A stretch of DNA of 64,000 nucleotides from Rhodocyclales bacterium (GCA_026399475.1 JAPLQY010000012.1:1-64000); one strand, 5' to 3'. Numbered from the stretch's first letter, positions 1 to 9,538 are shown. The notes: generated by a model from the letters alone, not told the origin. Translations and numbers: made by a program.

Positions 1-1305
1 ATCGGAATTCCAGTAGAGCAGGTCGAAGGGGAAGGGTTCCTTGCCCATCAGGTAGTTGTTGACCACGAAGGTCCAGATCAGGTCGTTGGAGCGCAGCATG
101 TTGAAGGTGGTGCCCATCTCCGAGCCTTCGAGGTAGCCGCGCTCCTCCATTTTCTTTTCGAGGCTGGCGACCTGGGCTTCATCGATGAAGACGCCGAGTT
201 CGCCGGGGATCGAGAAGTCGAGCAGGGCGACGAAGAAGGTCGCCGAGGCGATGCGCTTGTCCTTCTTGGCGGCCATGTAGCCCATGGTCGAACCGAGCAG
301 CGTACCGCCGAGGCAGTAGCCGATCATGTTGATTTCCTTCTCGCCGGTTTGCTGGCAGACCACGTCGATGGCAGTCAGCGCGCCTTCCGTCATGTAATCG
401 TCGAAGCCTTTTTTCGCCAGCTTCGCATCCGGGTTCACCCAGGAAATGACGAATACGCTGTGGCCCTGGTCGGTAGCCCACTTGATGTAGGAATTGCTGT
501 CGCGCAGGTCGAGGATGTAGTACTTGTTGATCCAGGGCGGGATGATCAGCAGCGGGCGCTTGTATTGTTCCTTGGTGGTCGGTGTGAACTGGATCAGCTG
601 GATCATCTCGTTCTGGAAGATTACCTTGCCCGCAGTCGTGGCAACGTTCTTGCCCATTTCGAAGGCAGAGGGATCGGTCATCTTGACGCGCAACTGGCCG
701 TCGCCTTCCTCGATGTCGCGCAGCAGGTTGTTGAAGCCCTTGAGCAGGTTCTGGCCATGGCTCTTGACCGTCTCGCGCAGCACTTCCGGGTTGGTCATGG
801 CGAAGTTGGATGGGGCCAGCGCGTCGATGAACTGGCGCGTGAAGAAGTTCACCTTTTTCTTCGAGATGTCGTCGAGGCCCTCTACATTGCCTACCGAGTC
901 GTGAATGTGGCGCGCCGTGATCAGGTAGGACTGCTTGACGAAGTCAAACATGAAATGCTCCTCCCACTGCTGGTCGGCAAAGCGCTTGTCGCCCTTTTTC
1001 GGCTGGGCCACCGGCGTACCTTGCACGCCCATCATCTTCATGGTCGAGTGTTGCCACAACGAGAAATAGTCCCACACCAGGTTCATCTGCGCCTGCGCCA
1101 GCTTGTAGGGGTTGGCCAGCATCTTGGCCATCATGTCCATGAACGCCTGGGCAATGCCCAGATCGTCGGTGGGCGCGGACACACCCTTCTTCATCTGGCG
1201 CTTCATGTGTTCCGTGATCAGATTGGAGGCGCGCTGGGCAACCTCGGCGTAGGTCTTGGCAATTTCCTTGGGATCAGGCAAAGCTTTGGTTTCGTGGGCG
1301 GACAT
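1..1305 (-). CDS. phaC: Class I poly(3-hydroxyalkanoate) synthase, 3' end cut off
   Basis: Polymerises (R)-3-hydroxyacyl-CoA into polyhydroxyalkanoate at the surface of storage granules. The frame is open from an ATG at 1305 to the window edge, giving 435 residues. It has the class I N-terminal region (a run of aromatic and Met residues around 60-95), then the alpha/beta-hydrolase core with the modified lipase box GYCLGG at about 329-334, placing the nucleophile at Cys331. Downstream sequence such as NNYLMGK is typical of the family. The catalytic Asp and His lie beyond the window. The RBS AAGGAG precedes the start. It lies 17 nt behind the MBL-fold gene on the same strand, so the two are probably cotranscribed. 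Identification is secure; only the missing C-terminus is unknown. Confidence 0.96.
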   Translation of the reverse strand, partial: MSAHETKALPDPKEIAKTYAEVAQRASNLITEHMKRQMKKGVSAPTDDLGIAQAFMDMMAKMLANPYKLAQAQMNLVWDYFSLWQHSTMKMMGVQGTPVAQPKKGDKRFADQQWEEHFMFDFVKQSYLITARHIHDSVGNVEGLDDISKKKVNFFTRQFIDALAPSNFAMTNPEVLRETVKSHGQNLLKGFNNLLRDIEEGDGQLRVKMTDPSAFEMGKNVATTAGKVIFQNEMIQLIQFTPTTKEQYKRPLLIIPPWINKYYILDLRDSNSYIKWATDQGHSVFVISWVNPDAKLAKKGFDDYMTEGALTAIDVVCQQTGEKEINMIGYCLGGTLLGSTMGYMAAKKDKRIASATFFVALLDFSIPGELGVFIDEAQVASLEKKMEERGYLEGSEMGTTFNMLRSNDLIWTFVVNNYLMGKEPFPFDLLYWNSD

Positions 1306-1322
1306 TGTGACTCCTTCGGTTG

Positions 1323-2336
1323 TTAGCTGATGTAACGGACAAGACCGTTCTCTTCGATGTGCTGCATTTTTCCTGCGTGTTCAAGGTAATTCAAATGGGC
1401 TATCGCTTCGCCCATGGCAAACATGGTCTGGTGCGGGTCCGGCAGTTCGCGGCCGAACAGCACGCCGATCAGGTCGGCGGCGCTGTGCGGCCGGCCAGCG
1501 CAGGCATCGAGCAGAACTTCGCAGCGCTCGGCATGGTGGGCGTGAAGTTGGTCCACGCGGGCGTGCAGACCGCGGAAGGGGCGGCCGTGCGAGGGCAGCA
1601 CCAGGGTGTCCGCAGGCAATGCGCGAAAGCCGTCGATCGAATCGAGGAACAAGCCGAGCGGATCGCCGTGCGGGTTGCTGGCCATTACCGAAATATTGGT
1701 CGAAATGCGCGGCAGCAACATGTCGCCCGAAATCAGTACGCCCAACTCTGCGCAATACAAGCTCATATGTTCCGGAGCGTGGCCATGGCCGACGATGGTG
1801 CGCCAGCTATGGTCGCCTATGCGCAGCACCTGGCCGTCGAACAGGCGCCGGTAGGTGGCGGGAATCGCCGGTACGCCGCGCTTGTAGCCGTTGCCACGGG
1901 CGACCAGGCCATCGATGCGCGCCTGGTCGAGGCCGTGTTGGCGAAAGAACCCGACCATGGAGCTGATCGCGTAGCCCGCAATCTGCTCCACCATCATGTG
2001 CGCCGCCAGATATTCGCCTTGCGCGATCCACAGCCCGGCGCCGGTTTCCTGTTCCAGCCAGGCGGCCAAACCCAGATGGTCGGGATGACAATGGGTGACG
2101 ATGCAGCGTGTCAGCGTGCGTCCAATCAGGGCCGTCTGCCAAGCCGTTTTTACCGGGTCGAGCGCAAAGCCCGTATCCACTGCTGCATGGCCCTTGCCAT
2201 CTTCAAGAAGCCACAGGTTGATGTGGTTCAGCGCAAACGGCAACGGCATGCAGAGCCACTCGATGCCGGGCGCAACGGGCACCGCCACACCCGGGGGGGG
2301 CGCGGTCTCGTGGGGGTAGGCAATCGGGGCGTTCAA
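1323..2336 (-). CDS. MBL-fold metallo-hydrolase
   Basis: Metallo-beta-lactamase superfamily hydrolase of about 337 residues. The metal-binding motif THCHPDHLG is present, with further His/Asp ligands in GHGHAPEH, SGDMLL and PSHGRPF. These are the usual ligands of the two-metal hydrolase site. The substrate cannot be read from the sequence; glyoxalase II-like thioester or lactone hydrolysis is plausible for a gene next to phaC. The start is a TTG, chosen because the N-terminus (Pro-rich, then a PLPFALNHINLWLL-type strand) fits the family and no in-frame ATG lies nearby upstream. It diverges from liuR across about 120 bp and runs into phaC. Confidence 0.85.
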   Translation of the reverse strand: MNAPIAYPHETAPPPGVAVPVAPGIEWLCMPLPFALNHINLWLLEDGKGHAAVDTGFALDPVKTAWQTALIGRTLTRCIVTHCHPDHLGLAAWLEQETGAGLWIAQGEYLAAHMMVEQIAGYAISSMVGFFRQHGLDQARIDGLVARGNGYKRGVPAIPATYRRLFDGQVLRIGDHSWRTIVGHGHAPEHMSLYCAELGVLISGDMLLPRISTNISVMASNPHGDPLGLFLDSIDGFRALPADTLVLPSHGRPFRGLHARVDQLHAHHAERCEVLLDACAGRPHSAADLIGVLFGRELPDPHQTMFAMGEAIAHLNYLEHAGKMQHIEENGLVRYIS

Positions 2337-2456
2337 GCCGGGTCTCTTTGCATCGGTCGGAGAAATCTGCTTAACTTGTCGACAGTTGGTCTACCATCAT
2401 ATCCAATTTTCGAGGCTTTATGTGCGGTGCAGCATTAACCGCGTCGGGCCGCCAAA

Positions 2457-2876
2457 ATGAACGAAACCCAAACCATCACCGAACTGGCGCGCGAATTCGG
2501 CGTAACCACCCGCGCCATCCGCTATTGGGAGTCGCACGGACTTGTATCCCCGGCGCGCGAAGGGGGCAACCGGATCTACAGCAAGCGCGACCAGACCCGG
2601 CTCAAGCTGGCGCTGCGCGGCAAGCGCCTGGGGCTCAGCCTGGCCGAGATCAAGGAACTGATCGACATGTATGACACCGTCGAGGACGAGTCGACCCAGT
2701 TGCAGTCCTTTCTCGACGTGCTGGCCCAGCGCCGTGCCGCGCTCGAGCAGCAGCGTGACGACATTCAGGCGGTGCTCAAGGAAGTTGCCCGCTTCGAGCG
2801 GCAGTGCCGCGAGATGCTGAAGGCTGACGAGGCCGCATCGGCGGGCAAGCGTCGCGACAAGTCAAATACCGGCTAG
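2457..2876 (+). CDS. liuR: MerR-family regulator of leucine/isovalerate catabolism (LiuR-like)
   Basis: Short MerR-type DNA-binding protein of 139 residues. The winged helix-turn-helix occupies about residues 5-75 (LAREFGVTTRAIRYWES then a wing around GGNRIYSKRD), followed by a dimerising coiled coil at about 80-120. There is no long effector domain, as in LiuR. It is the first gene of the rightward cluster that contains isovaleryl-CoA dehydrogenase and HMG-CoA lyase, the standard context of LiuR. Its stop codon lies inside a 30-bp perfect palindrome that is probably its operator. The family assignment is sure; the LiuR assignment rests on context. Confidence 0.88.
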   Translation: MNETQTITELAREFGVTTRAIRYWESHGLVSPAREGGNRIYSKRDQTRLKLALRGKRLGLSLAEIKELIDMYDTVEDESTQLQSFLDVLAQRRAALEQQRDDIQAVLKEVARFERQCREMLKADEAASAGKRRDKSNTG

Positions 2877-2902
2877 TTGACGTTGACGTCAACGTCAACT
2901 AG
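2873..2902. promoter_or_regulatory. 30-bp perfect palindrome, probable LiuR operator
   Basis: The left arm CTAGTTGACGTTGAC is exactly mirrored by the right arm, with no spacer. Each arm holds two TTGAC units 6 nt apart. The liuR stop codon TAG (2874-2876) is part of the palindrome, and the next gene starts at 2931, with AAGGAG upstream of it. MerR proteins bind such dyads between promoter elements, so the site is well placed to control the structural genes from 2931 onwards separately from liuR. Binding is inferred; the palindrome itself is read directly. Confidence 0.75.
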
Positions 2903-2930
2903 GATGCGCAAACTGTTTGAAGGAGCTTAA

Positions 2931-3398
2931 ATGCCGCACACCGCACGCCCCGCCAGAAACCCCTTTGAACCGCGTAATCCTGACTGGGAGGCGAATGTTC
3001 GCGGCAGCTTTGCCCGGCAGACTGTGATGAGCCTGATCGGTGCCGAAATGGGCGTGTTGAGTCCCGGCCATTGCGAAATCCGCTTGCCCTTCCGCGCCGA
3101 CCTCACCCAGCAGAACGGGTTCTTCCACGCTGGCATCACCAGCACCATCGTCGACAGCGCCGGCGGTTATGCCGGGCTGACCCTGATGTCCAAAGGGTCC
3201 GATGTGCTGACCGTCGAATTCAAGCTGAACCTGCTGGCGCCGGCCGACGGGGAATACCTCGTCGCCGAAGGCCAGGTCCTGAAGCCGGGCAAGAACCTCG
3301 TCATCGCGCGCGGTGAGGTGTACGCAATCAAGAACGGCAAGGCCACGCATTGCGCGACCATGCAGCAGACCCTGATAACCATGCACGGCAAGGCCTGA
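2931..3398 (+). CDS. PaaI-type hotdog thioesterase
   Basis: Acyl-CoA thioesterase of the 4HBT/PaaI hotdog family, 155 residues. The core motif around [21 protein letters not shown] is the family helix with its active-site Asn/His-Ala-Gly, and strands such as [11 protein letters not shown] follow. It probably hydrolyses dead-end or excess acyl-CoAs and frees CoA. It is the first structural gene after the palindromic operator and lies about 30 nt ahead of isovaleryl-CoA dehydrogenase, so it is likely under LiuR control. The substrate is not deducible. Confidence 0.85.
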   Translation: MPHTARPARNPFEPRNPDWEANVRGSFARQTVMSLIGAEMGVLSPGHCEIRLPFRADLTQQNGFFHAGITSTIVDSAGGYAGLTLMSKGSDVLTVEFKLNLLAPADGEYLVAEGQVLKPGKNLVIARGEVYAIKNGKATHCATMQQTLITMHGKA

Positions 3399-3427
3399 CG
3401 GCCCGGCCCCACACCACGGAGAAACCC

Positions 3428-4594
3428 ATGCTCGGACTCAACTTCGACCTCGGCGAGGACGTTTACATGCTGCGTGACGCTGTGCGCGTCTTTGCCGAAA
3501 AGGAAATCGCGCCGCATGCTGCACAGATAGACAAGGACAACGAATTTCCCAGGCAGCTGTGGCGCAAGCTGGGTGACCTCGGCGTGCTCGGCATCACGGC
3601 CAGCGACGACTACGGCGGCGCGCATCTCGGCTACCTCGCGCATATCATCGCGATGGAGGAAATCTCGCGCGCCTCCGCCTCGGTCGGCCTGTCCTACGGC
3701 GCCCATTCCAACCTCTGCGTTAACCAGATCCACCGCAACGGCAGCGCCGCACAGAAGGAAAAATACCTGTCCAAGCTGATCTCCGGCGAGCACGTCGGCG
3801 CGCTGGCGATGTCCGAGCCGGGCGCCGGTTCCGATGTGGTGTCGATGAAGCTGCGCGCCGACCTCAAAGGCGACCGTTATGTATTGAATGGCTCGAAGAT
3901 GTGGATCACCAACGGCGGTGATGCCGATACGCTGGTGGTCTATGCCAAAACCAATGCCGACGCAGGCCCTCGCGGCATGACCGCCTTTCTGGTCGAGAAG
4001 GGCTTCAAGGGTTTCAGCGCCGGCCAGCATCTCGACAAGCTCGGCATGCGCGGCTCCAACACCTACCCGCTATTCTTCGACGACTGCGAGGTTCCCGTGG
4101 AGAACGTCCTCGGCGGCGAAGGCAACGGCACCCGCGTGCTGATGAGCGGCCTCGACTACGAACGCGCCGTGCTCTCGGGCGGGCCGCTGGGCATCATGGC
4201 CGCCTGCATGGATGTGGTGCTGCCTTTCATTCACGAACGCAAGCAGTTCGGTCAGAGCATCGGCGAATTCCAGTTGATGCAAGGCAAACTGGCTGACATG
4301 TATTCGACGTGGCAGGCGACCCGTGCCTATGTCTACGCCCTGGGCAAGGCCTGCGATCGCGGCGACCATGCGCGCACCCTGCGCAAGGACGCTGCCGGCG
4401 CCATTCTCTACTCGGCGGAGAAGGCCACCTGGATGGCCGGCGAGGCGATACAGGCGCTGGGCGGCGTCGGCTACACCAACGACTACCCTGTCGGCCGCCT
4501 CTGGCGCGACGCCAAGCTCTACGAGATCGGTGCCGGCACCTCGGAGATCCGCCGCATGCTGATCGGTCGCGAGCTCTTCAACGAGACCATGTAA
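3428..4594 (+). CDS. liuA: Isovaleryl-CoA dehydrogenase
   Basis: FAD flavoenzyme oxidising isovaleryl-CoA to 3-methylcrotonyl-CoA in leucine degradation and passing electrons to ETF. It has 388 residues. The start at 3428 ([11 protein letters not shown]) follows CACGGAGAAACCC and fits the family N-terminus better than the longer open frame. Acyl-CoA dehydrogenase signatures are present ([26 protein letters not shown]). The catalytic Glu is at about 245 in [13 protein letters not shown], the position used by isovaleryl-CoA dehydrogenases rather than the C-terminal Glu of short-chain enzymes. This supports the specific assignment. Its stop overlaps the next start (TAATG). Confidence 0.95.
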   Translation: MLGLNFDLGEDVYMLRDAVRVFAEKEIAPHAAQIDKDNEFPRQLWRKLGDLGVLGITASDDYGGAHLGYLAHIIAMEEISRASASVGLSYGAHSNLCVNQIHRNGSAAQKEKYLSKLISGEHVGALAMSEPGAGSDVVSMKLRADLKGDRYVLNGSKMWITNGGDADTLVVYAKTNADAGPRGMTAFLVEKGFKGFSAGQHLDKLGMRGSNTYPLFFDDCEVPVENVLGGEGNGTRVLMSGLDYERAVLSGGPLGIMAACMDVVLPFIHERKQFGQSIGEFQLMQGKLADMYSTWQATRAYVYALGKACDRGDHARTLRKDAAGAILYSAEKATWMAGEAIQALGGVGYTNDYPVGRLWRDAKLYEIGAGTSEIRRMLIGRELFNETM

Positions 4595-5127
4595 TGAGCC
4601 AGCACAGCATCCAACAGCGACGCGAAGAGTGGTTGAAGCTTGAAGCCGAGGTCCTGGCGCGGTCTACCGGTCCCGGTGTGCTGACCCTTGAAAACCTGCG
4701 CGAATGCTCGGGCCTGGAGCTGTTTCAGAAAATGATCGCCGGCGAGTTGCCGCGTCCTCCGATCAGCGACACCTTGGGCTTCTACCTAGTCGAGGCCGAG
4801 AAGGGGCATGTAATTTTCCAGGGCACGCCGCAGCACCGCCACTACAACCCCATCGGCTCGGTGCATGGCGGTTTTCATGCAACCCTGCTGGATTCCTGCG
4901 TCGCCTGCGCGATCCAGACCACGCTTGAAGCGGGACAGGGCTATACCACCATCGAGCTCAAGGTGAATTACATCCGCGCGCTGACCGACCGCGTCGGCCC
5001 GGTGCGTGCCGAGGGCCGCGTGATCCACGTCGGCAAGCAAATCGGCACGGCGGAAGGCAAGCTGGTCGACGCCGACGGCAAGCTCTACGCCCATGCCACG
5101 ACGACCTGCCTGATATTCAATGTCTGA
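4594..5127 (+). CDS. PaaI-family thioesterase
   Basis: Second hotdog thioesterase of the cluster, 177 residues. The domain lies in the C-terminal two thirds, with the motif YNPIGSVHGGFHATLLDSC around the active site and the strand YTTIELKVNYIRAL after it. An N-terminal helical extension of about 50 residues precedes it. Translation is coupled at both ends: the ATG shares an A with the stop of liuA, and its 3' end overlaps the next gene by 8 nt. It probably acts on acyl-CoA intermediates of branched-chain catabolism; the exact substrate is unknown. Confidence 0.84.
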   Translation: MSQHSIQQRREEWLKLEAEVLARSTGPGVLTLENLRECSGLELFQKMIAGELPRPPISDTLGFYLVEAEKGHVIFQGTPQHRHYNPIGSVHGGFHATLLDSCVACAIQTTLEAGQGYTTIELKVNYIRALTDRVGPVRAEGRVIHVGKQIGTAEGKLVDADGKLYAHATTTCLIFNV

Positions 5128-6289
5128 ATCCACTGCAAAAGTCGGCGCCGGTGGTGCGGCGATATGCGTGCTTGGTGTCGAGCGTGTCGCCGAACTGGAG
5201 CAGGTCCGCCAGTTCTTTCGCAACTACGCGGGCTGGCTCGGCGTCGATCTGAGTTTCCAGAACTTCGACGAGGAAATGGCCAATCTGCCGGGGCGCTATG
5301 CCGCGCCGGAGGGGCGGCTGTTCTACGCCACGGTCGACGGCAAGGGCGCCGGCTGTGTCGGCATCCGTCCCTACTCGGAAGGCGTCTGCGAACTCAAGCG
5401 CCTTTATGTGGATCCTGCGTTTCGCGGCCTCGGTGTCGGCCGTGACCTGGCGCTGGCGGCCATCCGCGCCGCGCGCAAGATCGGCTACCGCAAGATCATG
5501 CTCGACACGGTCCCGGCGATGCGCATCGCGGTAAAGCTCTATCGCGACCTCGGTTTCACCGCCGCGCCGGCCTATTACCAGACGCCGGTGGAAGGCACGC
5601 AGTTCCTCGCGCTCGATCTCGAGAACTGGTCCGAAGACAAGGTCGAGAACGACAACCTTTACCACCTGTTCGATTTCAACCGGGCCTGGGCGCGGCAGAT
5701 TCGCGAAGTCGACCCCGGTTACTTTGAGCGCCTGTCGCACCTGCAATCTCCTGAATACCTCTGGATCGGCTGCTCCGACTCGCGGGTGCCGGCCAACCAG
5801 ATCGTTGGCCTCTTGCCGGGCGAAGTCTTCGTCCATCGCAATGTCGCCAACGTGGTGGTGCACAGCGACCTCAACTGTTTGTCTGTGATCCAGTTCGCCG
5901 TCGACGTGCTCAAGGTAAAGCACATCATGGTGGTCGGCCACTATGGCTGTGGCGGCGTGCAGGCCGCGCTGACCCATCAGCGTGTGGGGCTGGCCGACCT
6001 CTGGCTGCGCCACGTCCAGGACGTGCATGTCAAGCATCTGGCGCGGGTGGACGAGCTGCCCGAAGAAAAGCGCCACGATCGCCTCTGCGAGCTCAACGTG
6101 CTGGAACAGGTCATCAACGTTTCGCGCACCATCGTTGTCCAGGATGCCTGGCAGCGCGCCCAGGGCCTGACCATCCACGGCTGGATCTACGGTCTCAAGG
6201 ACGGCCTGATCCGCGACCTCGGCCTCACCCTCACGGCTCCTGAACACATCGCCGAGCGCTACGAAGCGGCGCTCTCCACCCTCACTTGA
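5120..6289 (+). CDS. GNAT acetyltransferase-carbonic anhydrase fusion
   Basis: Two-domain protein of 389 residues. Residues about 15-167 are a GNAT fold with the acetyl-CoA pyrophosphate loop FRGLGVGRD at 101-109 and a following YRDLGF motif. Residues about 172-385 are a beta-class carbonic anhydrase with all zinc and catalytic residues visible: Cys218, Asp220 and Arg222 in CSDSR, then His274 and Cys277 in GHYGCGG. The anhydrase half should hydrate CO2 to bicarbonate, the co-substrate of the biotin-dependent carboxylase encoded downstream. The acceptor of the acetyltransferase half is unknown. It overlaps the thioesterase by 8 nt and precedes the thiolase by 11 nt, so it belongs to the operon. 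No stop or frame change separates the halves. Confidence 0.93.
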   Translation: MSESTAKVGAGGAAICVLGVERVAELEQVRQFFRNYAGWLGVDLSFQNFDEEMANLPGRYAAPEGRLFYATVDGKGAGCVGIRPYSEGVCELKRLYVDPAFRGLGVGRDLALAAIRAARKIGYRKIMLDTVPAMRIAVKLYRDLGFTAAPAYYQTPVEGTQFLALDLENWSEDKVENDNLYHLFDFNRAWARQIREVDPGYFERLSHLQSPEYLWIGCSDSRVPANQIVGLLPGEVFVHRNVANVVVHSDLNCLSVIQFAVDVLKVKHIMVVGHYGCGGVQAALTHQRVGLADLWLRHVQDVHVKHLARVDELPEEKRHDRLCELNVLEQVINVSRTIVVQDAWQRAQGLTIHGWIYGLKDGLIRDLGLTLTAPEHIAERYEAALSTLT

Positions 6290-6300
6290 AAGGAAGCACC

Positions 6301-7482
6301 ATGTCCGATCCCATCGTCATCGTCTCCGCAACCCGTACGCCCATGGGCGGCTTCATGGGCGACTTCGCCTCGCTGACCTGCGCCCAATTGGGCAGCGTCG
6401 CCATCAAGGCGGCCGTCGAACGCAGCGGGCTCAAGCCGGAGCAGGTGGATGAGGTGATCATGGGCTGCGTGCTGCCCGCCGGCCAGGGCCAGGCGCCGGC
6501 GCGCCAGGCATCTCTCGGCGCCGGACTGCCGCTGGCGGCCGGCTGCACCACGGTGAACAAGATGTGCGGTTCCGGCATGCGCGCGGCGATGTACGCCCAT
6601 GACATGCTGGTGGCCGGCAGCGTGGATGTCATGGTCGCCGGTGGCATGGAATCCATGACCAACGCGCCCTACCTGCTGCCCAAGGCGCGCGGCGGCTTCC
6701 GCCTCGGTCACGGCGAGGTCAAGGACCACATGTTCCTCGACGGTCTCGAAGACGCCTATGACAAGGGGCGCCTGATGGGTACCTTCGCCGAAGATTGTGC
6801 CGGCAGCTATAAATTCACTCGCGAGGCACAGGACGCCTTCGCCGTCGCCTCGACCACCCGTGCCAAGCAGGCGAATACGGACGGCAGCTTCGCCTGGGAA
6901 ATCGCGCCCGTCACCGTTTCCGGCCGCAAGGGCGACGTCGTTGTCGACAAGGACGAACAACCCTTCAAGGCCCAGCTCGAAAAGATCCCGGGCCTGAAGC
7001 CGGCCTTTCGCAAGGACGGCACGGTAACCGCCGCGAACTCGTCGTCGATCTCCGACGGCGCCGCGGCGCTGGTCATGATGCGCGCCTCGACCGCCACCAA
7101 GCTGGGTCTCAAGCCCGTCGCCACGGTCGTCGGCCACAGCACCTTCGCCCAGGAGCCCGGCCTGTTCACCACGGCCCCGGTCGGCGCCATGAAAAAGCTG
7201 CTGGCGAAGAACGGCTGGGGCGCGGACAGCGTCGACCTCTGGGAAATCAACGAGGCCTTCGCCGTCGTCACCATGGCGGCGATGCACGACCTCAAGCTGC
7301 CGCACGACAGGGTGAATGTGCATGGCGGTGCCTGTGCCCTGGGCCACCCGATCGGCGCCTCTGGTGCTCGCGTCATCGTTACCCTGATTGGCGCATTGAA
7401 GAAACACGGCAAGAAGCGCGGCGTCGCCAGCCTCTGCATTGGCGGCGGCGAGGCAACCGCTTTTGGCATTGAGTTGGTCTAA
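6301..7482 (+). CDS. Acetyl-CoA acetyltransferase (thiolase)
   Basis: Thiolase of 393 residues, degradative/biosynthetic type II, cleaving acetoacetyl-CoA (or a related 3-ketoacyl-CoA) into acetyl-CoA units. The nucleophile is Cys89 in [10 protein letters not shown]. His349 lies in GHPIGASG and the proton-relay Cys379 in SLCIGGGEA, so the active site is complete. The start at 6301 follows AAAGGAAGCACC; the ATG 15 nt upstream lacks an equally good RBS. In this cluster it would consume the acetoacetate branch of leucine breakdown once activated, or ketoacyl-CoA made by the neighbouring hydratase and dehydrogenase. Confidence 0.94.
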   Translation: MSDPIVIVSATRTPMGGFMGDFASLTCAQLGSVAIKAAVERSGLKPEQVDEVIMGCVLPAGQGQAPARQASLGAGLPLAAGCTTVNKMCGSGMRAAMYAHDMLVAGSVDVMVAGGMESMTNAPYLLPKARGGFRLGHGEVKDHMFLDGLEDAYDKGRLMGTFAEDCAGSYKFTREAQDAFAVASTTRAKQANTDGSFAWEIAPVTVSGRKGDVVVDKDEQPFKAQLEKIPGLKPAFRKDGTVTAANSSSISDGAAALVMMRASTATKLGLKPVATVVGHSTFAQEPGLFTTAPVGAMKKLLAKNGWGADSVDLWEINEAFAVVTMAAMHDLKLPHDRVNVHGGACALGHPIGASGARVIVTLIGALKKHGKKRGVASLCIGGGEATAFGIELV

Positions 7483-7488
7483 CTCGCC

Positions 7489-8349
7489 ATGACCCTGCAA
7501 ACCCTCACCTACAGTACGGAAGGCCGCATCGCGCGCATTACGCTGAACCGCCCCGAGCGGCTCAACGCCATCGTGCCCGCCATGCCGCACGAGATCCGGC
7601 TGGCGGTAGAGCGCGCCAATGCCGACGACGAGATTCACGTCATCATCCTGCAGGGGGCGGGCCGCGCCTTTTGTTCCGGCTACGACCTCAAGGATTTTGC
7701 GGAAGCCGACGCCGACACGCCCTGCACGCAATCCATGCCCTGGGACCCGATGGTCGATTACCGGACCATGAAGGGCTTCACCGACGACTTCTTCAGCCTC
7801 TGGCGCAGCCACAAGCCGACCATCTGCAAGGTGCAGGGCTTCGCCGTCGCCGGCGGCAGCGACATCGCGCTGTGCTGCGACCTGGTGGTGATGGCCGAGG
7901 ACGCCAGGATCGGCTACATGCCGGCGCGTGTCTGGGGCTGCCCGACCACCGCGATGTGGGTATATCGCCTCGGCGCCGAGAAGGCCAAGCGCATGCTGCT
8001 GACCGGCGACACGATCGACGGCAGGACCGCGAAAGAATGGGGCCTGGTCATCGACGCCGTGCCCGAAGCGGAACTCGAAGACGCGGTGCTGAAGCTGGCC
8101 AAGCGCATGGCCGGCGTGCCGAAGAACCAGCTCATGATGCAGAAGCTGATGATCAATCAGGCCTACGACAACATGGGCTTGGCCAACACCCAGATGATCG
8201 CCACGCTGTTCGACGGCATTACGCGCCACTCGCCCGAAGGCCAGTGGTTCAAGCATTATTCCGAGGAAAAGGGTTACAAGGAGGCTGTGCGGCTGCGCGA
8301 CTCCGGCGAGCCGATTCCCGGCAGCAAGAGCTACAAGGACTACAAATGA
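7489..8349 (+). CDS. Crotonase-family protein with non-canonical active site
   Basis: Enoyl-CoA hydratase/isomerase fold, 286 residues. The CoA/oxyanion elements are present ([25 protein letters not shown]). The two glutamates of standard enoyl-CoA hydratases are replaced: the first falls on Asp (GGSDIAL) and the second on Ala (YMPARVWG). The protein belongs to a recognisable actinobacterial/proteobacterial subgroup with the phrase [17 protein letters not shown], whose reaction I do not know. It lies 6 nt after the thiolase and overlaps the following dehydrogenase by ATGA, so all three probably act on one acyl-CoA. It may be an isomerase, hydrolase or hydratase of a branched substrate. Confidence 0.85.
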   Translation: MTLQTLTYSTEGRIARITLNRPERLNAIVPAMPHEIRLAVERANADDEIHVIILQGAGRAFCSGYDLKDFAEADADTPCTQSMPWDPMVDYRTMKGFTDDFFSLWRSHKPTICKVQGFAVAGGSDIALCCDLVVMAEDARIGYMPARVWGCPTTAMWVYRLGAEKAKRMLLTGDTIDGRTAKEWGLVIDAVPEAELEDAVLKLAKRMAGVPKNQLMMQKLMINQAYDNMGLANTQMIATLFDGITRHSPEGQWFKHYSEEKGYKEAVRLRDSGEPIPGSKSYKDYK

Positions 8350-9485
8350 TTTTGACCGAAGAGCAGGAACAGATCCGCGACATGCTGCGCGATTTTGCGC
8401 GCGAACAGCTCGCACCGAAAGCCGCCGAATGGGACCGGACGTGCCATTTTCCGCGCGAGGAACTGCGCGCGCTCGGCGAACTCGGCGTCTGTGGCATGGT
8501 GGTGCCCGAACAATGGGGCGGTGCCGGTCTCGATTACGTTTCGCTGGCGCTGGCGCTGGAGGAGATCGCCGCCGGCGATGGCGCGACATCCACCATCATC
8601 AGCGTGCAGAACTCGGTGGTCTGCGGCCCGATCAACGCCTTCGGCAGCGACGCACAGAAGGAGAAATACCTGAAAAAACTCGCCAGCGGCGAATGGCTGG
8701 GCTGCTTCTGCCTGACCGAACCGCATGTCGGCTCCGACGCTGCGGCGATCCGCACCAAGGCAGTCCGCGATGGCGACCACTGGATTCTGAATGGCGTCAA
8801 GCAGTTCATCACCACGGGCAAGAACGCGCAGCTCGCCGTGGTCTTCGCCGTCACCGATCCGGGCGCCGGCAAGAAAGGCATCTCGGCTTTCATCGTGCCG
8901 GCGGACACGCCGGGTTACATCGTTGCGCGGGTGGAAGAAAAACTCGGCCAGCACGCTTCGGACACGGCGCAGATCCTGTTCGAGAACTGCCGCATCCCCG
9001 CTAAAAACCTGCTCGGCGCCGAAGGGCAGGGTTATCGCATCGCCCTGTCCAATCTTGAGGGCGGCCGCATCGGCATTTCGGCGCAGGCGGTGGGCATGGC
9101 GCGCGCCGCGTTCGAGGCGGCGCTGCACTATTCGCACGAACGCGAGAGCTTCGGCAAGCCGATCTTCGAGCATCAGGCGGTGAACTTCCGCCTCGCCGAC
9201 ATGGCGACGCAGATCGAAGTGGCGCGGCAGATGGTGCATCACGCCGCCGCCCTGCGCGACGCCGGCCGGCCTTGTTTGAAGGAAGCCTCGATGGCCAAAC
9301 TGTTCGCTTCCGAGATGGCCGAGAAGGTCTGTTCCGATGCGATCCAGATCCACGGCGGCTACGGCTACGTCAGCGATTTCCCGGTCGAGCGCATCTACCG
9401 CGACGTGCGCGTTTGCCAGATTTACGAAGGCGCGTCAGATATCCAGCGGCTGGTCATCGGAAGGTCGCTGGATGGCGCATCATGA
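8346..9485 (+). CDS. Acyl-CoA dehydrogenase
   Basis: FAD-dependent acyl-CoA dehydrogenase of 379 residues. The start at 8346 overlaps the crotonase stop (ATGA) and gives the usual N-terminus ([18 protein letters not shown]). Family signatures are [14 protein letters not shown] and [16 protein letters not shown]; the catalytic Glu at about 361 sits in the C-terminal YEGAS motif, as in short/branched-chain enzymes and unlike LiuA. Together with the crotonase and thiolase it forms a second beta-oxidation module, perhaps for isoleucine-, valine- or isoprenoid-derived acyl-CoA. The substrate cannot be fixed from sequence. Confidence 0.92.
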   Translation: MILTEEQEQIRDMLRDFAREQLAPKAAEWDRTCHFPREELRALGELGVCGMVVPEQWGGAGLDYVSLALALEEIAAGDGATSTIISVQNSVVCGPINAFGSDAQKEKYLKKLASGEWLGCFCLTEPHVGSDAAAIRTKAVRDGDHWILNGVKQFITTGKNAQLAVVFAVTDPGAGKKGISAFIVPADTPGYIVARVEEKLGQHASDTAQILFENCRIPAKNLLGAEGQGYRIALSNLEGGRIGISAQAVGMARAAFEAALHYSHERESFGKPIFEHQAVNFRLADMATQIEVARQMVHHAAALRDAGRPCLKEASMAKLFASEMAEKVCSDAIQIHGGYGYVSDFPVERIYRDVRVCQIYEGASDIQRLVIGRSLDGAS

Positions 9486-9517
9486 TCGGCATCATTTGGT
9501 GCTATATTTGATGCATC
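9482..9517. promoter_or_regulatory. Dyad elements upstream of vapBC
   Basis: Two small dyads lie between the dehydrogenase stop and vapB: ATGAT-CGGC-ATCAT (9482-9495) and GATGCATC (9510-9517), with an AT-rich TATATT between them that could be a -10 box. VapB antitoxins bind such repeats with VapC to repress their own promoter. The repeats are read directly; the function is inferred. Confidence 0.35.
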
Positions 9518-9538
9518 CATAACGCCCCGGAGAATCCG

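Noticed and set aside
349..1326. Plus-strand open frame of 325 codons at the left edge
   Set aside because: It is antisense to phaC, which has clear PHA synthase motifs and runs off the window. The plus-strand product has no family resemblance.
6259..8589. Minus-strand open frame of 776 codons
   Set aside because: It lies opposite thiolase, crotonase and dehydrogenase genes; its His/Arg/Gly-rich text is typical of the antisense of GC-rich coding DNA.
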